In this document: positions 8,487 through 17,621 of the stretch, piece by piece | How positions within the stretch are numbered: the first letter of the stretch is position 1 | Layout: every line of letters starts with the position of its first letter | NCBI RefSeq assembly: GCF_003977605.1 | Contig: NZ_RYYU01000001.1 | Coordinates: 1,812,539-1,876,538 of the forward strand | Reading direction: 5' to 3' | From: Prevotella koreensis | GTDB taxonomy: Bacteria; Bacteroidota; Bacteroidia; Bacteroidales; Bacteroidaceae | DNA length: 64,000 bases | The notes under the pieces: model-generated | What the model saw: the letters and a program-made list of their open reading frames with translations, nothing else | Told to the model about the DNA's origin: nothing | Databases searched by the model: none | Made by a program: the position numbers and the translations under genes

Positions 8487-9338
8487 ATGAAACATTTGAA
8501 ATTTTATTTGTTGTTTTTATTTTCAGCATTTTTGCCATTGTCTCATGCTAATGGTCAGGAGCATGGGGAGTATTATCCACAAGGAACAACATGGATTGAA
8601 GAGAAATTCTACGTTACATATAATGATGGATTCTTTTCCGAATTCCGTAAATACAGGGTGGATGGGGGAACGGATTTCAACGGAAAGAAATATAAGATAA
8701 TCAATGTGGATTATCGTAAGTTGGCCAATTCGGAAGACTATTACGACCCTATTGAAACATGGAATTGGATTGAACAGCCGAAAATTCTCATTCGCGAACA
8801 AGGCGATTCGATATACTATATTAGGCCGGGAAAAGACCATGAAGCCCTGCGCTATGATTTCGACTGGCATATAGGAAAACAGATTCCTATATATTATGAT
8901 TGGTATGAAAATAAATATTATTATGAGAAATTAAAAAAAATCTATAAGGTCAAATTGCTTGATGGTAACACTTATGCTTACATTAGATATCAAGTTGAGG
9001 GTGCTCCGGAACGTACGGATATATTCCAGATAAATGGAATTGGTTACACCGGTTACGATGGACTATACGAAGGGATTTTTGATGGTGCCGATGGTTTTTT
9101 TCTTTCCTTACGGTATAGAGATTACAAACTTATCAGTTTCACCCGAAATGATCAGTTGATATATAAATGGGATCGTGATGTGGACAAGATATTGGGTATT
9201 GATAAGGTTGAAAACGACGACGGACAGAAGTGCGGGAAGACATACACGGTATATGGAACAGAGGTTGATGCGAGCGATATGCAATCACTGCCACGTGGAA
9301 TATATATCCGCAATGGAAAGAAGTTTGTGGTGAAGTAG
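8487..9338 (+). CDS. Exported protein with C-terminal sorting-type tail (diverged tandem copy 3)
   Basis: 283 residues from the ATG at 8487. The leader, the first 20 or so residues (one V-to-F change and few others) and the last 55 residues nearly match copies 1 and 2. The central part (about residues 40-225) is only moderately similar: for example YNDGFFSEFRKYRVDGG replaces DDGRLFAEYRKYKVDGV, and a three-residue insertion is present. A conserved frame around a variable middle suggests diversifying selection on the exposed part, or end-to-end gene conversion. It has the same signal peptide and SLPRGIYIRNGKKFVVK tail. Function is unknown; a surface or secreted location is likely. Confidence 0.85.
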   Translation: MKHLKFYLLFLFSAFLPLSHANGQEHGEYYPQGTTWIEEKFYVTYNDGFFSEFRKYRVDGGTDFNGKKYKIINVDYRKLANSEDYYDPIETWNWIEQPKILIREQGDSIYYIRPGKDHEALRYDFDWHIGKQIPIYYDWYENKYYYEKLKKIYKVKLLDGNTYAYIRYQVEGAPERTDIFQINGIGYTGYDGLYEGIFDGADGFFLSLRYRDYKLISFTRNDQLIYKWDRDVDKILGIDKVENDDGQKCGKTYTVYGTEVDASDMQSLPRGIYIRNGKKFVVK

Positions 9339-9424
9339 TGTTTGGAGCGGAGGTTTTTTAAATTCGCGAATAAACTGTATGTAGGAAAAAACAATAATAT
9401 CCGATAAATCGGGTTTATATAGCA

Positions 9425-10462
9425 ATGGAAAGAAGACTTTGCTACATATCGCGCAATTATAAAGGACGGCATAGTGCCGGAAACAAGGCTAAAGGGGATT
9501 ATGAGGATATAGTGGCGCAGGCCGGAGCGCATAACTTGGGTCTTCGACGCACTTACTGCAAGGAAAAGATTCTTGCTTTCCTGATAGACTTAGCCGGAAT
9601 AGTGGTATATACGTTCTCGGTGAGGAAGGACGATGTGGTGTTTCTGCAATATCCGATAAAGAAATATTTCTCGTTTATATGCCGAATTGCACGATGGCGC
9701 GGCGCGAGCACGGTGGCTTTCATACACGACCTCGGCTCGTTCCGCCGCAAGCGTCTCAGCGTAGAACAGGAACTGCGCCGCTTGTCGAACGCCGACTACA
9801 TAATAGCGGCAAACGATGTGATGGCTCAATGGCTGAAGAAAAAAGGGCTGAAGCAACCCTGCATAGGGCTCGGACTGCATGACTATCGCTCGGAGTCGGA
9901 GCCTAAGAAGCGGCAGTATGAGTCTGCTCCGAGTAAGATTGTCTATGCCGGTTCAATTGCAGAGCGTAAGAATATGTTTCTTGTGAAGTTGTCAGGAGTT
10001 ATAAAACATTGCGAGATACACGTTTATGGGAGCAACCATATCGCCGACCTGAAACCTTCTGAGAATCTTATTCTTCACAGTGCGATGGAGTCTGACGACT
10101 TTATAGCAACGGCAACAGGCGATTTCGGACTTGTATGGGACGGCGGCTCACTTACCGGTTGCACCGGTGATTTCGGTGAGTATCTGCGTGTGAACACTCC
10201 ACACAAGGCATCGTTCTACCTGCGTGCAGGCTTGCCGCTGATTGTTTGGAGCGGTTCTGCCATAGCACAGATAGTGGAACGCGAGGGTATCGGCATCGTT
10301 GTGGATAGGATAGATAATATCGAAGACGTTCTTGGAAGCCTCACGGTGAATGATATGAGGCTGATGCGCGACAACGTGGAGCGCGTCTCGCGCGACCTTG
10401 CCAACGGAATGTCGATGCGAAGGGCATTAGCCCAAATCGGTTGTTTGGACGCATTTGCTTAG
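9425..10462 (+). CDS. Gtf3/galactofuranosyltransferase-like glycosyltransferase
   Basis: 345 residues with the two-lobed GT-B layout. The N-terminal lobe includes DVVFLQYPIKKYFSF and STVAFIHDLGSFR; the C-terminal lobe includes SKIVYAGSIAERKNMFL, GLVWDGGSLTGCTGDFGEY and NTPHKASFYLRAGLPLIVW. These match the beta-1,6-galactofuranosyltransferase (WbbI) and Gtf3-type family, which transfer a sugar from a nucleotide donor to a glycan or glycoprotein acceptor in the cytoplasm. Donor and acceptor cannot be told from sequence. It stands alone here, not inside a polysaccharide cluster, although a flippase gene lies 4 kb away. It follows the tandem array by 86 bases. Confidence 0.8.
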   Translation: MERRLCYISRNYKGRHSAGNKAKGDYEDIVAQAGAHNLGLRRTYCKEKILAFLIDLAGIVVYTFSVRKDDVVFLQYPIKKYFSFICRIARWRGASTVAFIHDLGSFRRKRLSVEQELRRLSNADYIIAANDVMAQWLKKKGLKQPCIGLGLHDYRSESEPKKRQYESAPSKIVYAGSIAERKNMFLVKLSGVIKHCEIHVYGSNHIADLKPSENLILHSAMESDDFIATATGDFGLVWDGGSLTGCTGDFGEYLRVNTPHKASFYLRAGLPLIVWSGSAIAQIVEREGIGIVVDRIDNIEDVLGSLTVNDMRLMRDNVERVSRDLANGMSMRRALAQIGCLDAFA

Positions 10463-10470
10463 ATTTGTTA

Positions 10471-10629
10471 TTATCGGTATGCTTCCTTACTGCTTTAGTC
10501 CGCTTGCCGACATCTGCGCTGCCATTACATCTCGCCGTAGCCCGCTACGCCTTCGATGAAACGTCAGCACATCTGTTCAACAATCTAACAAAATCAGTCA
10601 AGGACTCTAACGAACCGATTTGGGCTTTA
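10471..10629 (-). repeat. MITE-like element, copy A (long form)
   Basis: In reverse orientation this matches copy C (21918-22087) over nearly its whole length. It shares the inner block CTGCTTTAGTCCGCTTGCCG … CGCCGTAGCCCGCTACGC and the end GACTCTAACGAACCGATTTGG. It begins within 10 bases of the glycosyltransferase stop codon. A short ORF over it (10441-10671) is only the translated repeat. Confidence 0.8.
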
Positions 10630-10734
10630 GGAAATGTCATGGCAGAGATTGATGGAACGGCAATAAAATAGGCTGCAACGTGAAAAAATCCATGTTACAG
10701 CCCTTTGGTAGAATTCTTTTAATACCTGTATTTT

Positions 10735-11460
10735 CTATAATGAGTAATAGGTTATAGTACGTTTCTCTACCTCTTCCTCATTGGTTATTGTCTTGTTCTT
10801 TTCCTCGCCTTCTTCCCATTGCTCACTGTGTTGCTTGCACTTGCGCTCTATCCAGTTGCCTTGCTTGTCGAATTTGGTGTAAGTGTAAGTTCTCGTAAAC
10901 TTCCCGATATCCGCAGACATTAGCCAATCTTCTACTTGTTTGATGCAAAGACCATCGCTATTATATTTATATTCAATTTCGCTTCCGGTTTCCCAGCCAT
11001 TGCTCAAAAGTTTAATAACTTGCCCATTGGCGTTATAAGTAATTTCCTTGATATCGAGAAACCAGTGCCTATCATCTAATTTCGGTTCGTAAGCATATCT
11101 GATAAGTTGTCCTTTTGCATTCCGCTTAGACGAGAAATATTTGCCCACAGCGTTTCCGTTCTCGAATTTGAAGTCCTTTTCTTCGTCATTGCACGGGCAT
11201 GAAACAAGCATGCCATTCTCATCGAAGGTCACGGTATATGTTTCTTCTCCATCGTATTTCACTGTCTTGACATGACCTTTCACATCGAAGAGCATAAGGT
11301 CAGGGCTAACGAATTTGGCGTTGTCGGTAGCACTTTTTGCCACCTTGTCGTTTTTGTTTGAAATACTATCCGACTTTGAGCCGTCATTTTCCACTTTCTT
11401 GTTGAGATTGCATGAAGTCATAACCGCCATACAAAGCCCTAAAAAAATAATTCTCTTCAT
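10735..11460 (-). CDS. Lipoprotein with YD/RHS-like segments (paralogue 1)
   Basis: 241 residues with a lipoprotein signal: the lipobox MTSC places the modified cysteine at residue 17. The mature part has repeated short strands like those of RHS/YD proteins: TYNANGQVIKLLSNG, IEYKYNSDGLCIKQV and YTYTKFDKQGNWIERK. The order matches the gene next to it, 64 bases upstream on the same strand, and the C-termini end in near-identical KTITNEEEVEKRTITYY segments. It is probably anchored in the outer membrane, facing the periplasm or the surface. No enzymatic motif is visible and the function is unknown. Confidence 0.85.
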   Translation of the reverse strand: MKRIIFLGLCMAVMTSCNLNKKVENDGSKSDSISNKNDKVAKSATDNAKFVSPDLMLFDVKGHVKTVKYDGEETYTVTFDENGMLVSCPCNDEEKDFKFENGNAVGKYFSSKRNAKGQLIRYAYEPKLDDRHWFLDIKEITYNANGQVIKLLSNGWETGSEIEYKYNSDGLCIKQVEDWLMSADIGKFTRTYTYTKFDKQGNWIERKCKQHSEQWEEGEEKNKTITNEEEVEKRTITYYSL

Positions 11461-11523
11461 AGTTACTTTAAATTTATATATTGGTGTTATTTGGTAGGTT
11501 GCTAATGCCTGTATGATTTATAA

Positions 11524-12240
11524 TCAGTAGTAGGTGATTGTTCGTTTCTCTATCTTTTCCTCATTGGTTATTGTCTTGTCGTCTTCTTCATCGAATGTCC
11601 ATTCCTCACTGTGTTGCTTGCACTTGCGTTCTGTCCAGTTGCCTTGTTCGTCGAATTTGGTGTAAGTGTAAGTTGTCGTAGCCTTATAGACTAATGATTC
11701 CATTTGTGCATCATCTACTTCTTCGATGCAAAGGCCTTCGTTATTATATTTATATTCAGTTTCGCACATGCTTTCCCAGCCGGAAGTTAGAAGTTTAGAA
11801 ACTCGTCCGTCGGCATTATAAGTTATTTCCTTTACATCAAGGAAGTAGCATAATTCGCCTTCCGGTCTGTAAGCATATTCTGTAAGTTGGCCTTTGTTGT
11901 TGCGCTTAGACGAGAAATATTTGCCCACAGCCTTTCCGTTCTCGAACTTGAAGTCCTTGTATTCGTTATTATAATTGCATGAAGCAAGCATACCATTCTT
12001 GTCGAAAGTAATGACGTATGGGTTTTCACGATGATATTTTACCTCCTTGACATGGCCTTTCACCTCGAATAGCAAAAGGTCAGAGGTAATGAATTCGGCA
12101 TCGTCGAGAAAGGCTAATATGGCCTTGCCGTTAATGTTTGAGAGACTATCAGACTTAGACTTATCATTTTCCCCTTTCTTGTTGGTATTGCATGAAATCA
12201 TAATTCCCAAACAAAGCCCTAAAAAAATAATTTTCTTCAT
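11524..12240 (-). CDS. Lipoprotein with YD/RHS-like segments (paralogue 2)
   Basis: 238 residues, paralogous to the gene at 10735-11460 along its full length. The lipobox MISC gives a modified cysteine at residue 17. The matching landmarks are ITYNADGRVSKLLTSGWES, TEYKYNNEGLCIEEV and YTYTKFDEQGNWTERK. It is the promoter-proximal member of the pair. Divergence from its neighbour is substantial outside these segments, so the duplication is older than that of the 6.4-9.3 kb array. Function is unknown; an envelope location follows from the lipobox. Confidence 0.85.
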   Translation of the reverse strand: MKKIIFLGLCLGIMISCNTNKKGENDKSKSDSLSNINGKAILAFLDDAEFITSDLLLFEVKGHVKEVKYHRENPYVITFDKNGMLASCNYNNEYKDFKFENGKAVGKYFSSKRNNKGQLTEYAYRPEGELCYFLDVKEITYNADGRVSKLLTSGWESMCETEYKYNNEGLCIEEVDDAQMESLVYKATTTYTYTKFDEQGNWTERKCKQHSEEWTFDEEDDKTITNEEKIEKRTITYY

Positions 12241-12276
12241 AGTTGCATTGTATTTTAAGATTTGTGTTAATTTTTA

Positions 12277-12320
12277 GTTTTACCGCCTTCATAAAATAGC
12301 CTTTACAAAGGCGGTAAAAC
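12277..12320 (-). terminator. Hairpin after the S46 peptidase gene
   Basis: Perfect 13-bp inverted repeat GTTTTACCGCCTT … AAGGCGGTAAAAC with an 18-base loop. It is placed 58 bases beyond the stop codon of the minus-strand peptidase gene and before the lipoprotein genes. On the minus strand the second arm is followed by a short A/T-rich run only, so termination strength is uncertain. Confidence 0.55.
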
Positions 12321-12377
12321 CTATAAGGAACGTTCTCTGTGATACCGAATTGTCAGAATCCGTGAGAAAGATGGTTC

Positions 12378-14504
12378 TTATTGAGCGTTAATTTCTTTCA
12401 GCAGTCTGTCGGCATGTCCCCACTTGTCCATCATATAGAGCACGTAGCGAATGTCGGCACCGATGCAACGAGCCAGTTTTGTGTCGAAGAAGATATCGCT
12501 CGACAGGCTGTCCCAGTTGCCATCGAAAGCCAGTCCTATGAGTTCTCCCTTGCCGTTGAACATCGGCGAACCGCTGTTTCCGCCCGTGATGTCGTTGTTT
12601 GTTAGGAAGCACAGTTGCATTTTGCCTGTTCGTTTGTCAGAATAAGGCGCGTAATCGGTCTTGCTGAACAACTCGTGCATTATAGGTTCGGCATAATAGT
12701 CTTCCACCTCGTTGGCACGCTTCATCTTTGCGAGAAGACTCTCGGCTGTGGTGTAGTAGCCCGAAGGCGAGCCGTTGAGCATGAATCCGCCCACTTGGCC
12801 GTAACTGAGTCGCATGGTGAAGTTAGCGTCAGAGTAGTGAGGCATCTCCTCTTCCATGCGCAGTTTTGCTGCACAGAGCAGTTTCTCCTGCTTCTGAATC
12901 TTGTCATTGACATCTCCCATGTCAGCATACATTAATCCCAGTTCGGCCAAGAGGTCGATTCCCATGTTCACACCCGGGTCATTCACGAAGTTCTTTTTGT
13001 TAGGATAGAGTTTCTTGCCGCTCTTCATAAGGATAGACTTGCTATACAGATAATCAACATACTTGTTGTAGTTGCCACCGAATTTCTTGTCTATCGTTTC
13101 GTAGAAGTCGGGCAGATAGTCCGGTTTCACGTTCTCGCGATAGTTTTTCATCAGTGCAGCCAGCACCTCTTTGTCGAGTGCGGCATCCCATTGTTCGCTG
13201 TTATCTTCCAATACGCAATATTGTTTTTGGGGTTTGTCGGCCGGTCCCTGCATCTCAACATGACCTGAATTTACGTTCAGTGAGCGCGATACGAGTTCGT
13301 TAGAGCGGTAGAATGTTTCGATGAAGTAGTTCATCGCGCGTTTTGTCTCGAAGCGTTGCTTGTAGAGATTGCCCAGTTCGTCGATGTCGAGTTCTCCTTT
13401 CAGGTAGCCGGTTCTCTCTTGGAAGTCGCGTATTTTTGCCTCATGCTGCTGCTTGAGGTTCACGATGCCCACCGAGTCGATACATTTGTTCATGCCGATA
13501 GAGTTCTTCCAGTAGTTAGAACTCTGTGCATATTTTGAGTCATACTTGATTCTCACAGCCTCCGATGCGTCCATGTGTCTCTTCATTATCTTCTGTTTCA
13601 CACCGCGCACCTGTGCTCTCACGGCATTCTCTGCATCGCGCATTTCCTGTATTCCGAAACTTGACAGATAGCGATGTGTTGTTCCCGGATAGCCTATTGT
13701 CATGGCGAAGTCGCCTTCTTTATATCCGTCCATAGACACCTTTGCCCAACGTTTTGGCTTGTAAGGCACGTTATCTTTGCTGTATTCGGCCGGTTTGTTT
13801 GTCTTTGGGTCGGCATAGATGCGGAAAACGGCGTAGTCACACGTCTGGCGTGGATACATCCAGTTGTCTGTTTCACCTCCGAACTTACCCATAGACTTCG
13901 GGATTGTGAACACCAAACGCAGGTCGGTAAACATCTGATATGTCGTTGCGTAGTATTTGTTTCCCTCGTAGAAAGCATCGATTTCCATGTGGTATGAACT
14001 GTCTATTTTCTTCACCGAGTCAGTCATGGCGTTCTGCAGCGAGTCAATCATTTCGTCCCATTTGTTCTCTGCGATGCCTTTCGCTTTGGCAATTGCATTG
14101 AGTTGGTCGGTGATGTCACGCTGGTCAATCATGAAACTCACGAACATTCCTTTGTTCGGGAGTTCGTCTTCCGGTTTCTCTGCATAGAATCCGTTCAGCA
14201 TATAGTCATGTTCTAAAGTCGAATGGCTGCGTATGCTCTCGAAACCGCAGTGGTGATTGGTGAAAACCAGACCGTCCGGGCTTACCACAACACCCGAGCA
14301 AAAGCCGGAGAAATTGACAACGCAGCCTTTCAGTGCGTCCGGTCCTTGATACAAGGCATTGTAAGGCATTTCGAATCCCTCGGCCTTCATCTGTTCATAC
14401 ACTGCCGATGGCAGGTTGTACAATGTCCACATTCCTTCATCGGCGCGTGCTTGCTGCCATGAGAACATGGTTACCATTGAGATTAATAAGAATAATTTCT
14501 TCAT
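12378..14504 (-). CDS. dpp7: S46-family dipeptidyl-peptidase (DPP7-like)
   Basis: 708 residues, the usual length for the family, with a signal peptide (1-21, ending ARA). The chymotrypsin-like catalytic histidine is in FTNHHC (84-85), the aspartate region is MYPRQTCDYAVFRIY, and the serine is in GGNSGSP (Ser644). The residue 18 positions after the serine is glycine (Gly662, FDGNWD). From knowledge of Porphyromonas DPP7 and DPP11, glycine here goes with DPP7-type preference for hydrophobic P1 residues, whereas arginine marks the Asp/Glu-specific DPP11. The enzyme removes dipeptides from oligopeptide N-termini in the periplasm and feeds amino-acid metabolism, matching the OPT transporter and dipeptidase elsewhere in the window. 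Confidence 0.92.
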   Translation of the reverse strand: MKKLFLLISMVTMFSWQQARADEGMWTLYNLPSAVYEQMKAEGFEMPYNALYQGPDALKGCVVNFSGFCSGVVVSPDGLVFTNHHCGFESIRSHSTLEHDYMLNGFYAEKPEDELPNKGMFVSFMIDQRDITDQLNAIAKAKGIAENKWDEMIDSLQNAMTDSVKKIDSSYHMEIDAFYEGNKYYATTYQMFTDLRLVFTIPKSMGKFGGETDNWMYPRQTCDYAVFRIYADPKTNKPAEYSKDNVPYKPKRWAKVSMDGYKEGDFAMTIGYPGTTHRYLSSFGIQEMRDAENAVRAQVRGVKQKIMKRHMDASEAVRIKYDSKYAQSSNYWKNSIGMNKCIDSVGIVNLKQQHEAKIRDFQERTGYLKGELDIDELGNLYKQRFETKRAMNYFIETFYRSNELVSRSLNVNSGHVEMQGPADKPQKQYCVLEDNSEQWDAALDKEVLAALMKNYRENVKPDYLPDFYETIDKKFGGNYNKYVDYLYSKSILMKSGKKLYPNKKNFVNDPGVNMGIDLLAELGLMYADMGDVNDKIQKQEKLLCAAKLRMEEEMPHYSDANFTMRLSYGQVGGFMLNGSPSGYYTTAESLLAKMKRANEVEDYYAEPIMHELFSKTDYAPYSDKRTGKMQLCFLTNNDITGGNSGSPMFNGKGELIGLAFDGNWDSLSSDIFFDTKLARCIGADIRYVLYMMDKWGHADRLLKEINAQ

Positions 14505-14634
14505 TTTTTTATTGTTATTTATTATTAATGATGAATCTTTATTAAAGGAGTTTATGAGTAGGGGAGTATGGTATTTAGGTATTGTCCGATTCTCTCCACC
14601 ACTACGTTCATTCTCTCTTATTCTCTCCTGCTCC

Positions 14635-16107
14635 TCAATTCTTCCTCCTTTTTCTTAGTGGCAAATCCCTTTTCACCACCATTGCTGTGAAGATAAGCAC
14701 TAAGATGGTGTTCACCGAAAGTGCTGCCCACATATTCAGATTACTGTTGCTGACGCTTATTGCGGCATATAGCACTATTGCAATGCCGACGTATAAGAGT
14801 ATCTCGCCCACCGGATAGTTGATGGGGTAGTACTTCTGTCCGATGAAATAAGACAAGAGCATCGACACTGCGTAAGCCGCAAAACCGGCCCATGCGCATG
14901 CCATGTAACCGAAGTGGGGTATCAGCAGTATGTCTATCGTTATGAGCACCACTGCCCCTATGCCGGAGAAATAAGCCCCCCAAATGGTGCGGTCGGTGAG
15001 TTTATACCAGAACGAGAGGTTGAAGAACACGCCGAACATTATCTCGGCAGCCATAACTATGGGCACCACACGCAGTCCTTCCCAGTAAGTCTTGCCGATG
15101 ATGAACCTCAGCACATCCATATAACCCATTACGGCAAGGAATGCAAGTAGGGTGAATATGACGTAATATTTCATGGCCTTGGCGTATGTTTCGCGCTTAT
15201 CGGCATCCTTATTACCGAATACGAAAGGCTCGTAAGCGAAGCGGAATGCCTGCGTTATCATCACCATTATCATCGCAATCTTTATGCTTGCGCCGTATAT
15301 TCCGAGTTGTGTGCGTGCTTCTGCCACGCTGCCGTCATAAAAATGCGGGAACAATATCTGCGATGCTGCTTGATTGAGTTGCCCTGCCAGTCCCATCACG
15401 AGCAATGGCCAAGCGTATGAAAGCATTCTGAGGCACGCTCCCTTGTCGAACCCTACTGTTATGCCGCGCAGTTCTTTATATAGCAACAGCAGTGTGAACG
15501 CCGAGCATAAGATATTGATATAGAACACGAAAGCCACATCGAGCGTGAAATTACTGTCGTAAATCCCGAACGGATTCAACTCCAATGCCGGTAAGACAAC
15601 AAGGTATAACAGGTTGAGAATGATGTTCATGCCGATGTTGGCAATCTTCAGTACGGCAAACTTAATCGGTCTGTGCTTTATTCTCAGATAGGCGAACGGA
15701 ATAGCAGTGAAGGCATCCATTGCCACCGTTGCATACATCACGGCGACGTATTCGGGGTGGTCGGCATATCCCACAGCTGATGCAATGGGTGTCAGGAACA
15801 GCAAAACGAGTGCCGTTGAAGTGAGCGAAGTGAAGCCCACCATGCGCAATGTCGTGGAATATATACGTCCGGGCGACTCCCCCTCCTTTGTCATAAAGCG
15901 GAAGAAAGCAGTCTCCATGCCGTATGTGAGCAGTATTATTATCAGCGACACATAGGCATATACGTTGGTTATGATACCATATTCGCCACCCGACGCGGCA
16001 AAACATTCCGTCTGTATGGGCACCAACAAATAGTTGATGAAGCGTGCCACGATACTCGGAAGTCCGTATATGGCAGTATCTTTTGCCAGTGATTTCAGAT
16101 TAGCCAT
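14635..16107 (-). CDS. Oligosaccharide flippase (MVF/Wzx superfamily)
   Basis: 490 residues with about 12-14 hydrophobic helices and the typical opening SLAKDTAIYGLPSIVARFINYLLVPI of Bacteroidetes polysaccharide-biosynthesis flippases. A conserved loop EYGIITNVYAYVSLIIILLTYGMETAFFRF follows. Family members move lipid-linked oligosaccharides across the inner membrane for capsule, O-antigen or glycoprotein assembly. No other polysaccharide genes adjoin it. The next gene upstream ends 57 bases away on the same strand, so the two may be co-transcribed. The substrate is unknown. Confidence 0.88.
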   Translation of the reverse strand: MANLKSLAKDTAIYGLPSIVARFINYLLVPIQTECFAASGGEYGIITNVYAYVSLIIILLTYGMETAFFRFMTKEGESPGRIYSTTLRMVGFTSLTSTALVLLFLTPIASAVGYADHPEYVAVMYATVAMDAFTAIPFAYLRIKHRPIKFAVLKIANIGMNIILNLLYLVVLPALELNPFGIYDSNFTLDVAFVFYINILCSAFTLLLLYKELRGITVGFDKGACLRMLSYAWPLLVMGLAGQLNQAASQILFPHFYDGSVAEARTQLGIYGASIKIAMIMVMITQAFRFAYEPFVFGNKDADKRETYAKAMKYYVIFTLLAFLAVMGYMDVLRFIIGKTYWEGLRVVPIVMAAEIMFGVFFNLSFWYKLTDRTIWGAYFSGIGAVVLITIDILLIPHFGYMACAWAGFAAYAVSMLLSYFIGQKYYPINYPVGEILLYVGIAIVLYAAISVSNSNLNMWAALSVNTILVLIFTAMVVKRDLPLRKRRKN

Positions 16108-16164
16108 TTCCCTTTGTCTTTTTTTCAGTACTCCAAAACTCCTTCAGTCCTTGTTTCTCGCTCC

Positions 16165-17397
16165 TCATCCAAAGAACATATACCCGATGAATATCGCCGC
16201 AATAATACCTGCAAGGTCTGCAAGCAGTCCGCATGTAACGGCATGTCGGGTGTTTTTTACCGCCACACTACCGAAATATACTGCAAGTATATAGAACGTG
16301 GTGTCGGTGGAACCTTGGAAAATGCACGATAATCGACCCACGAAAGAGTCGGCTCCGTAAGTGGTCATCGTGTCCACCATCATGCCGCGTGCACCACTTC
16401 CGGAGAGCGGTTTCATGATAGCCGTGGGCAGTGCCGCCACGAAGTCGCTGTCTATTCCGCATAAACCGATGAGCCATCCGATGCCGTCGATGACCAGATC
16501 CATTGCTCCCGATGCGCGGAACACCCCGATGGCAACGAGTATTGCCACAAGATAAGGAATGATTCTCACGGCAGTCGAGAAGCCGTCTTTTGCCCCTTCG
16601 ATGAACGATTCATATACGTTTGTTTTCTTAACAATGCCCGCTATGATAAACACCACAATGATTGTCATGAGCAGAATATTGGCAGCCGACGTGCTTATGG
16701 TGTTCATCGCGGCCTTATCGATGGTAGAGAATCCCCATATTATTGCGGCCACGACAAGCGACAGTCCGCCGAGTGTCAGCAGCATTACTTTGTTCAGCAG
16801 GTTTATCCTTTGATAGAGCGATGTCACGATAACACCGGTAAGTGTCGAAAAGAATGTGGCAAGCAGTATGGGCACGAATATATCGGTGGGCTGTGCAGCC
16901 CCAAGTTGTGCGCGATACACCATCACCGACACCGGGATGATTGTCAGCCCTGACGTGTTCAGCACCAAGAACATAATCATCGGGTTGCTCGCCGTATCCT
17001 TCTTTGTGTTCAGTACCTGCAACTGTTCCATTGCTTTCAGTCCCAATGGAGTTGCGGCATTGTCAAGTCCCAGCATATTCGCCGCAATGTTCATGAATAT
17101 GCTTCCCGTCACGGGGTGCCCTTTCGGAACGTCAGGGAACAACTTGCAGAATACCGGTGACAGCACACGGGCGAAGGCATTGATAACTCCGCCCTTCTCA
17201 CCAATCTTCATAATGCCGAGCCAAAGCGATAATACCCCGGTCAGTCCGAGTGAAATCTCGAAGGCGGTCTTGGACGATGAGAATGTGGAATCCATCATTG
17301 CAGGGAATACTTCAACATCGCCAAAGAACAATAATTTTACTATTCCTATGACGAAAGCAATGATAAAAAATGCAATCCAAATGTAATTAAGCACCAT
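16165..17397 (-). CDS. SpmA-SpmB-like nucleoside-recognition (Gate) membrane protein
   Basis: 410 residues from the ATG at 17397. An upstream in-frame start at 17520 exists, but the sequence from 17397 begins directly with the first membrane helix and gives the normal family length. The protein joins two units that are separate spore-maturation proteins A and B in Firmicutes: residues about 1-200 are SpmA-like (AFEISLGLTGVLSLWLGIMKIGEKGG, MLGLDNAATPLGLKAM), and the rest is SpmB-like (IEGAKDGFSTAVRIIPYLVAILVAIGVFRASGAMD, FQGSTDTTFYILAVYFGSV). Both contain the nucleoside-recognition/Gate domain (PF07670). These fusions occur throughout non-sporulating Bacteroidetes and are suspected transporters; the substrate is unknown. 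Confidence 0.85.
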   Translation of the reverse strand: MVLNYIWIAFFIIAFVIGIVKLLFFGDVEVFPAMMDSTFSSSKTAFEISLGLTGVLSLWLGIMKIGEKGGVINAFARVLSPVFCKLFPDVPKGHPVTGSIFMNIAANMLGLDNAATPLGLKAMEQLQVLNTKKDTASNPMIMFLVLNTSGLTIIPVSVMVYRAQLGAAQPTDIFVPILLATFFSTLTGVIVTSLYQRINLLNKVMLLTLGGLSLVVAAIIWGFSTIDKAAMNTISTSAANILLMTIIVVFIIAGIVKKTNVYESFIEGAKDGFSTAVRIIPYLVAILVAIGVFRASGAMDLVIDGIGWLIGLCGIDSDFVAALPTAIMKPLSGSGARGMMVDTMTTYGADSFVGRLSCIFQGSTDTTFYILAVYFGSVAVKNTRHAVTCGLLADLAGIIAAIFIGYMFFG

Positions 17398-17566
17398 ACC
17401 GAGTGCAAAGATACTGCAAGACAAGCAAATAAAAAAGAAAATATCATGTTTTTTTGTTTGTCGCGAAGTAAAGACTCGGCCTGCAATTGCTATTTCAAGG
17501 TAAACGTTGTAAAACTCCAATCCGACTTAAACCACAATAGGTCATTGACGCGTAAATATATAAAGA

Positions 17567-17604
17567 TTAAGAGCAGGGATGTGTGCTACATCTCTGCTCT
17601 TAAT
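17567..17604 (-). terminator. Rho-independent-type terminator of the M28 gene
   Basis: The 17-bp hairpin (ATTAAGAGCAGGGATGT … ACATCTCTGCTCTTAAT, one G·U pair, 4-base loop) lies 18 bases past the stop of the minus-strand gene at 17622. On that strand it is followed by a T-rich run (CTTTATATATTT). Confidence 0.75.
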
Positions 17605-17621
17605 TCTATGCTTCATGATGT

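Larger units (their letters stand above)
6371..9338 (+). repeat. Three-unit tandem array, 987-bp period
   Basis: Unit 1 (6371-7357) and unit 2 (7358-8344) appear identical, starting at TTTTTAGTTATCTATTG. Each holds a leader of about 140 bases plus one complete gene. Unit 3 (8345-9338) keeps the same leader, signal-peptide region and last 150 bases, but its centre has diverged. A degenerate piece of the leader (GTGTTTGGAGCGGAGG) follows unit 3 at about 9340, hinting at a further lost unit. The pattern indicates a very recent duplication of unit 1/2 and either older divergence or conversion at the ends of unit 3. Confidence 0.95.

Noticed and set aside
10441-10671. 76-codon open frame after the glycosyltransferase
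   Set aside because: It is translation of MITE-like copy A, and overlaps the preceding gene; other copies of the repeat are not open in the same frame.
14550-14660. CT-rich sequence (TCTCTCC, ATTCTCTC) before the flippase stop codon, resembling the heptamer element
   Set aside because: No CAACGCT units, no core, and no 7-base period.
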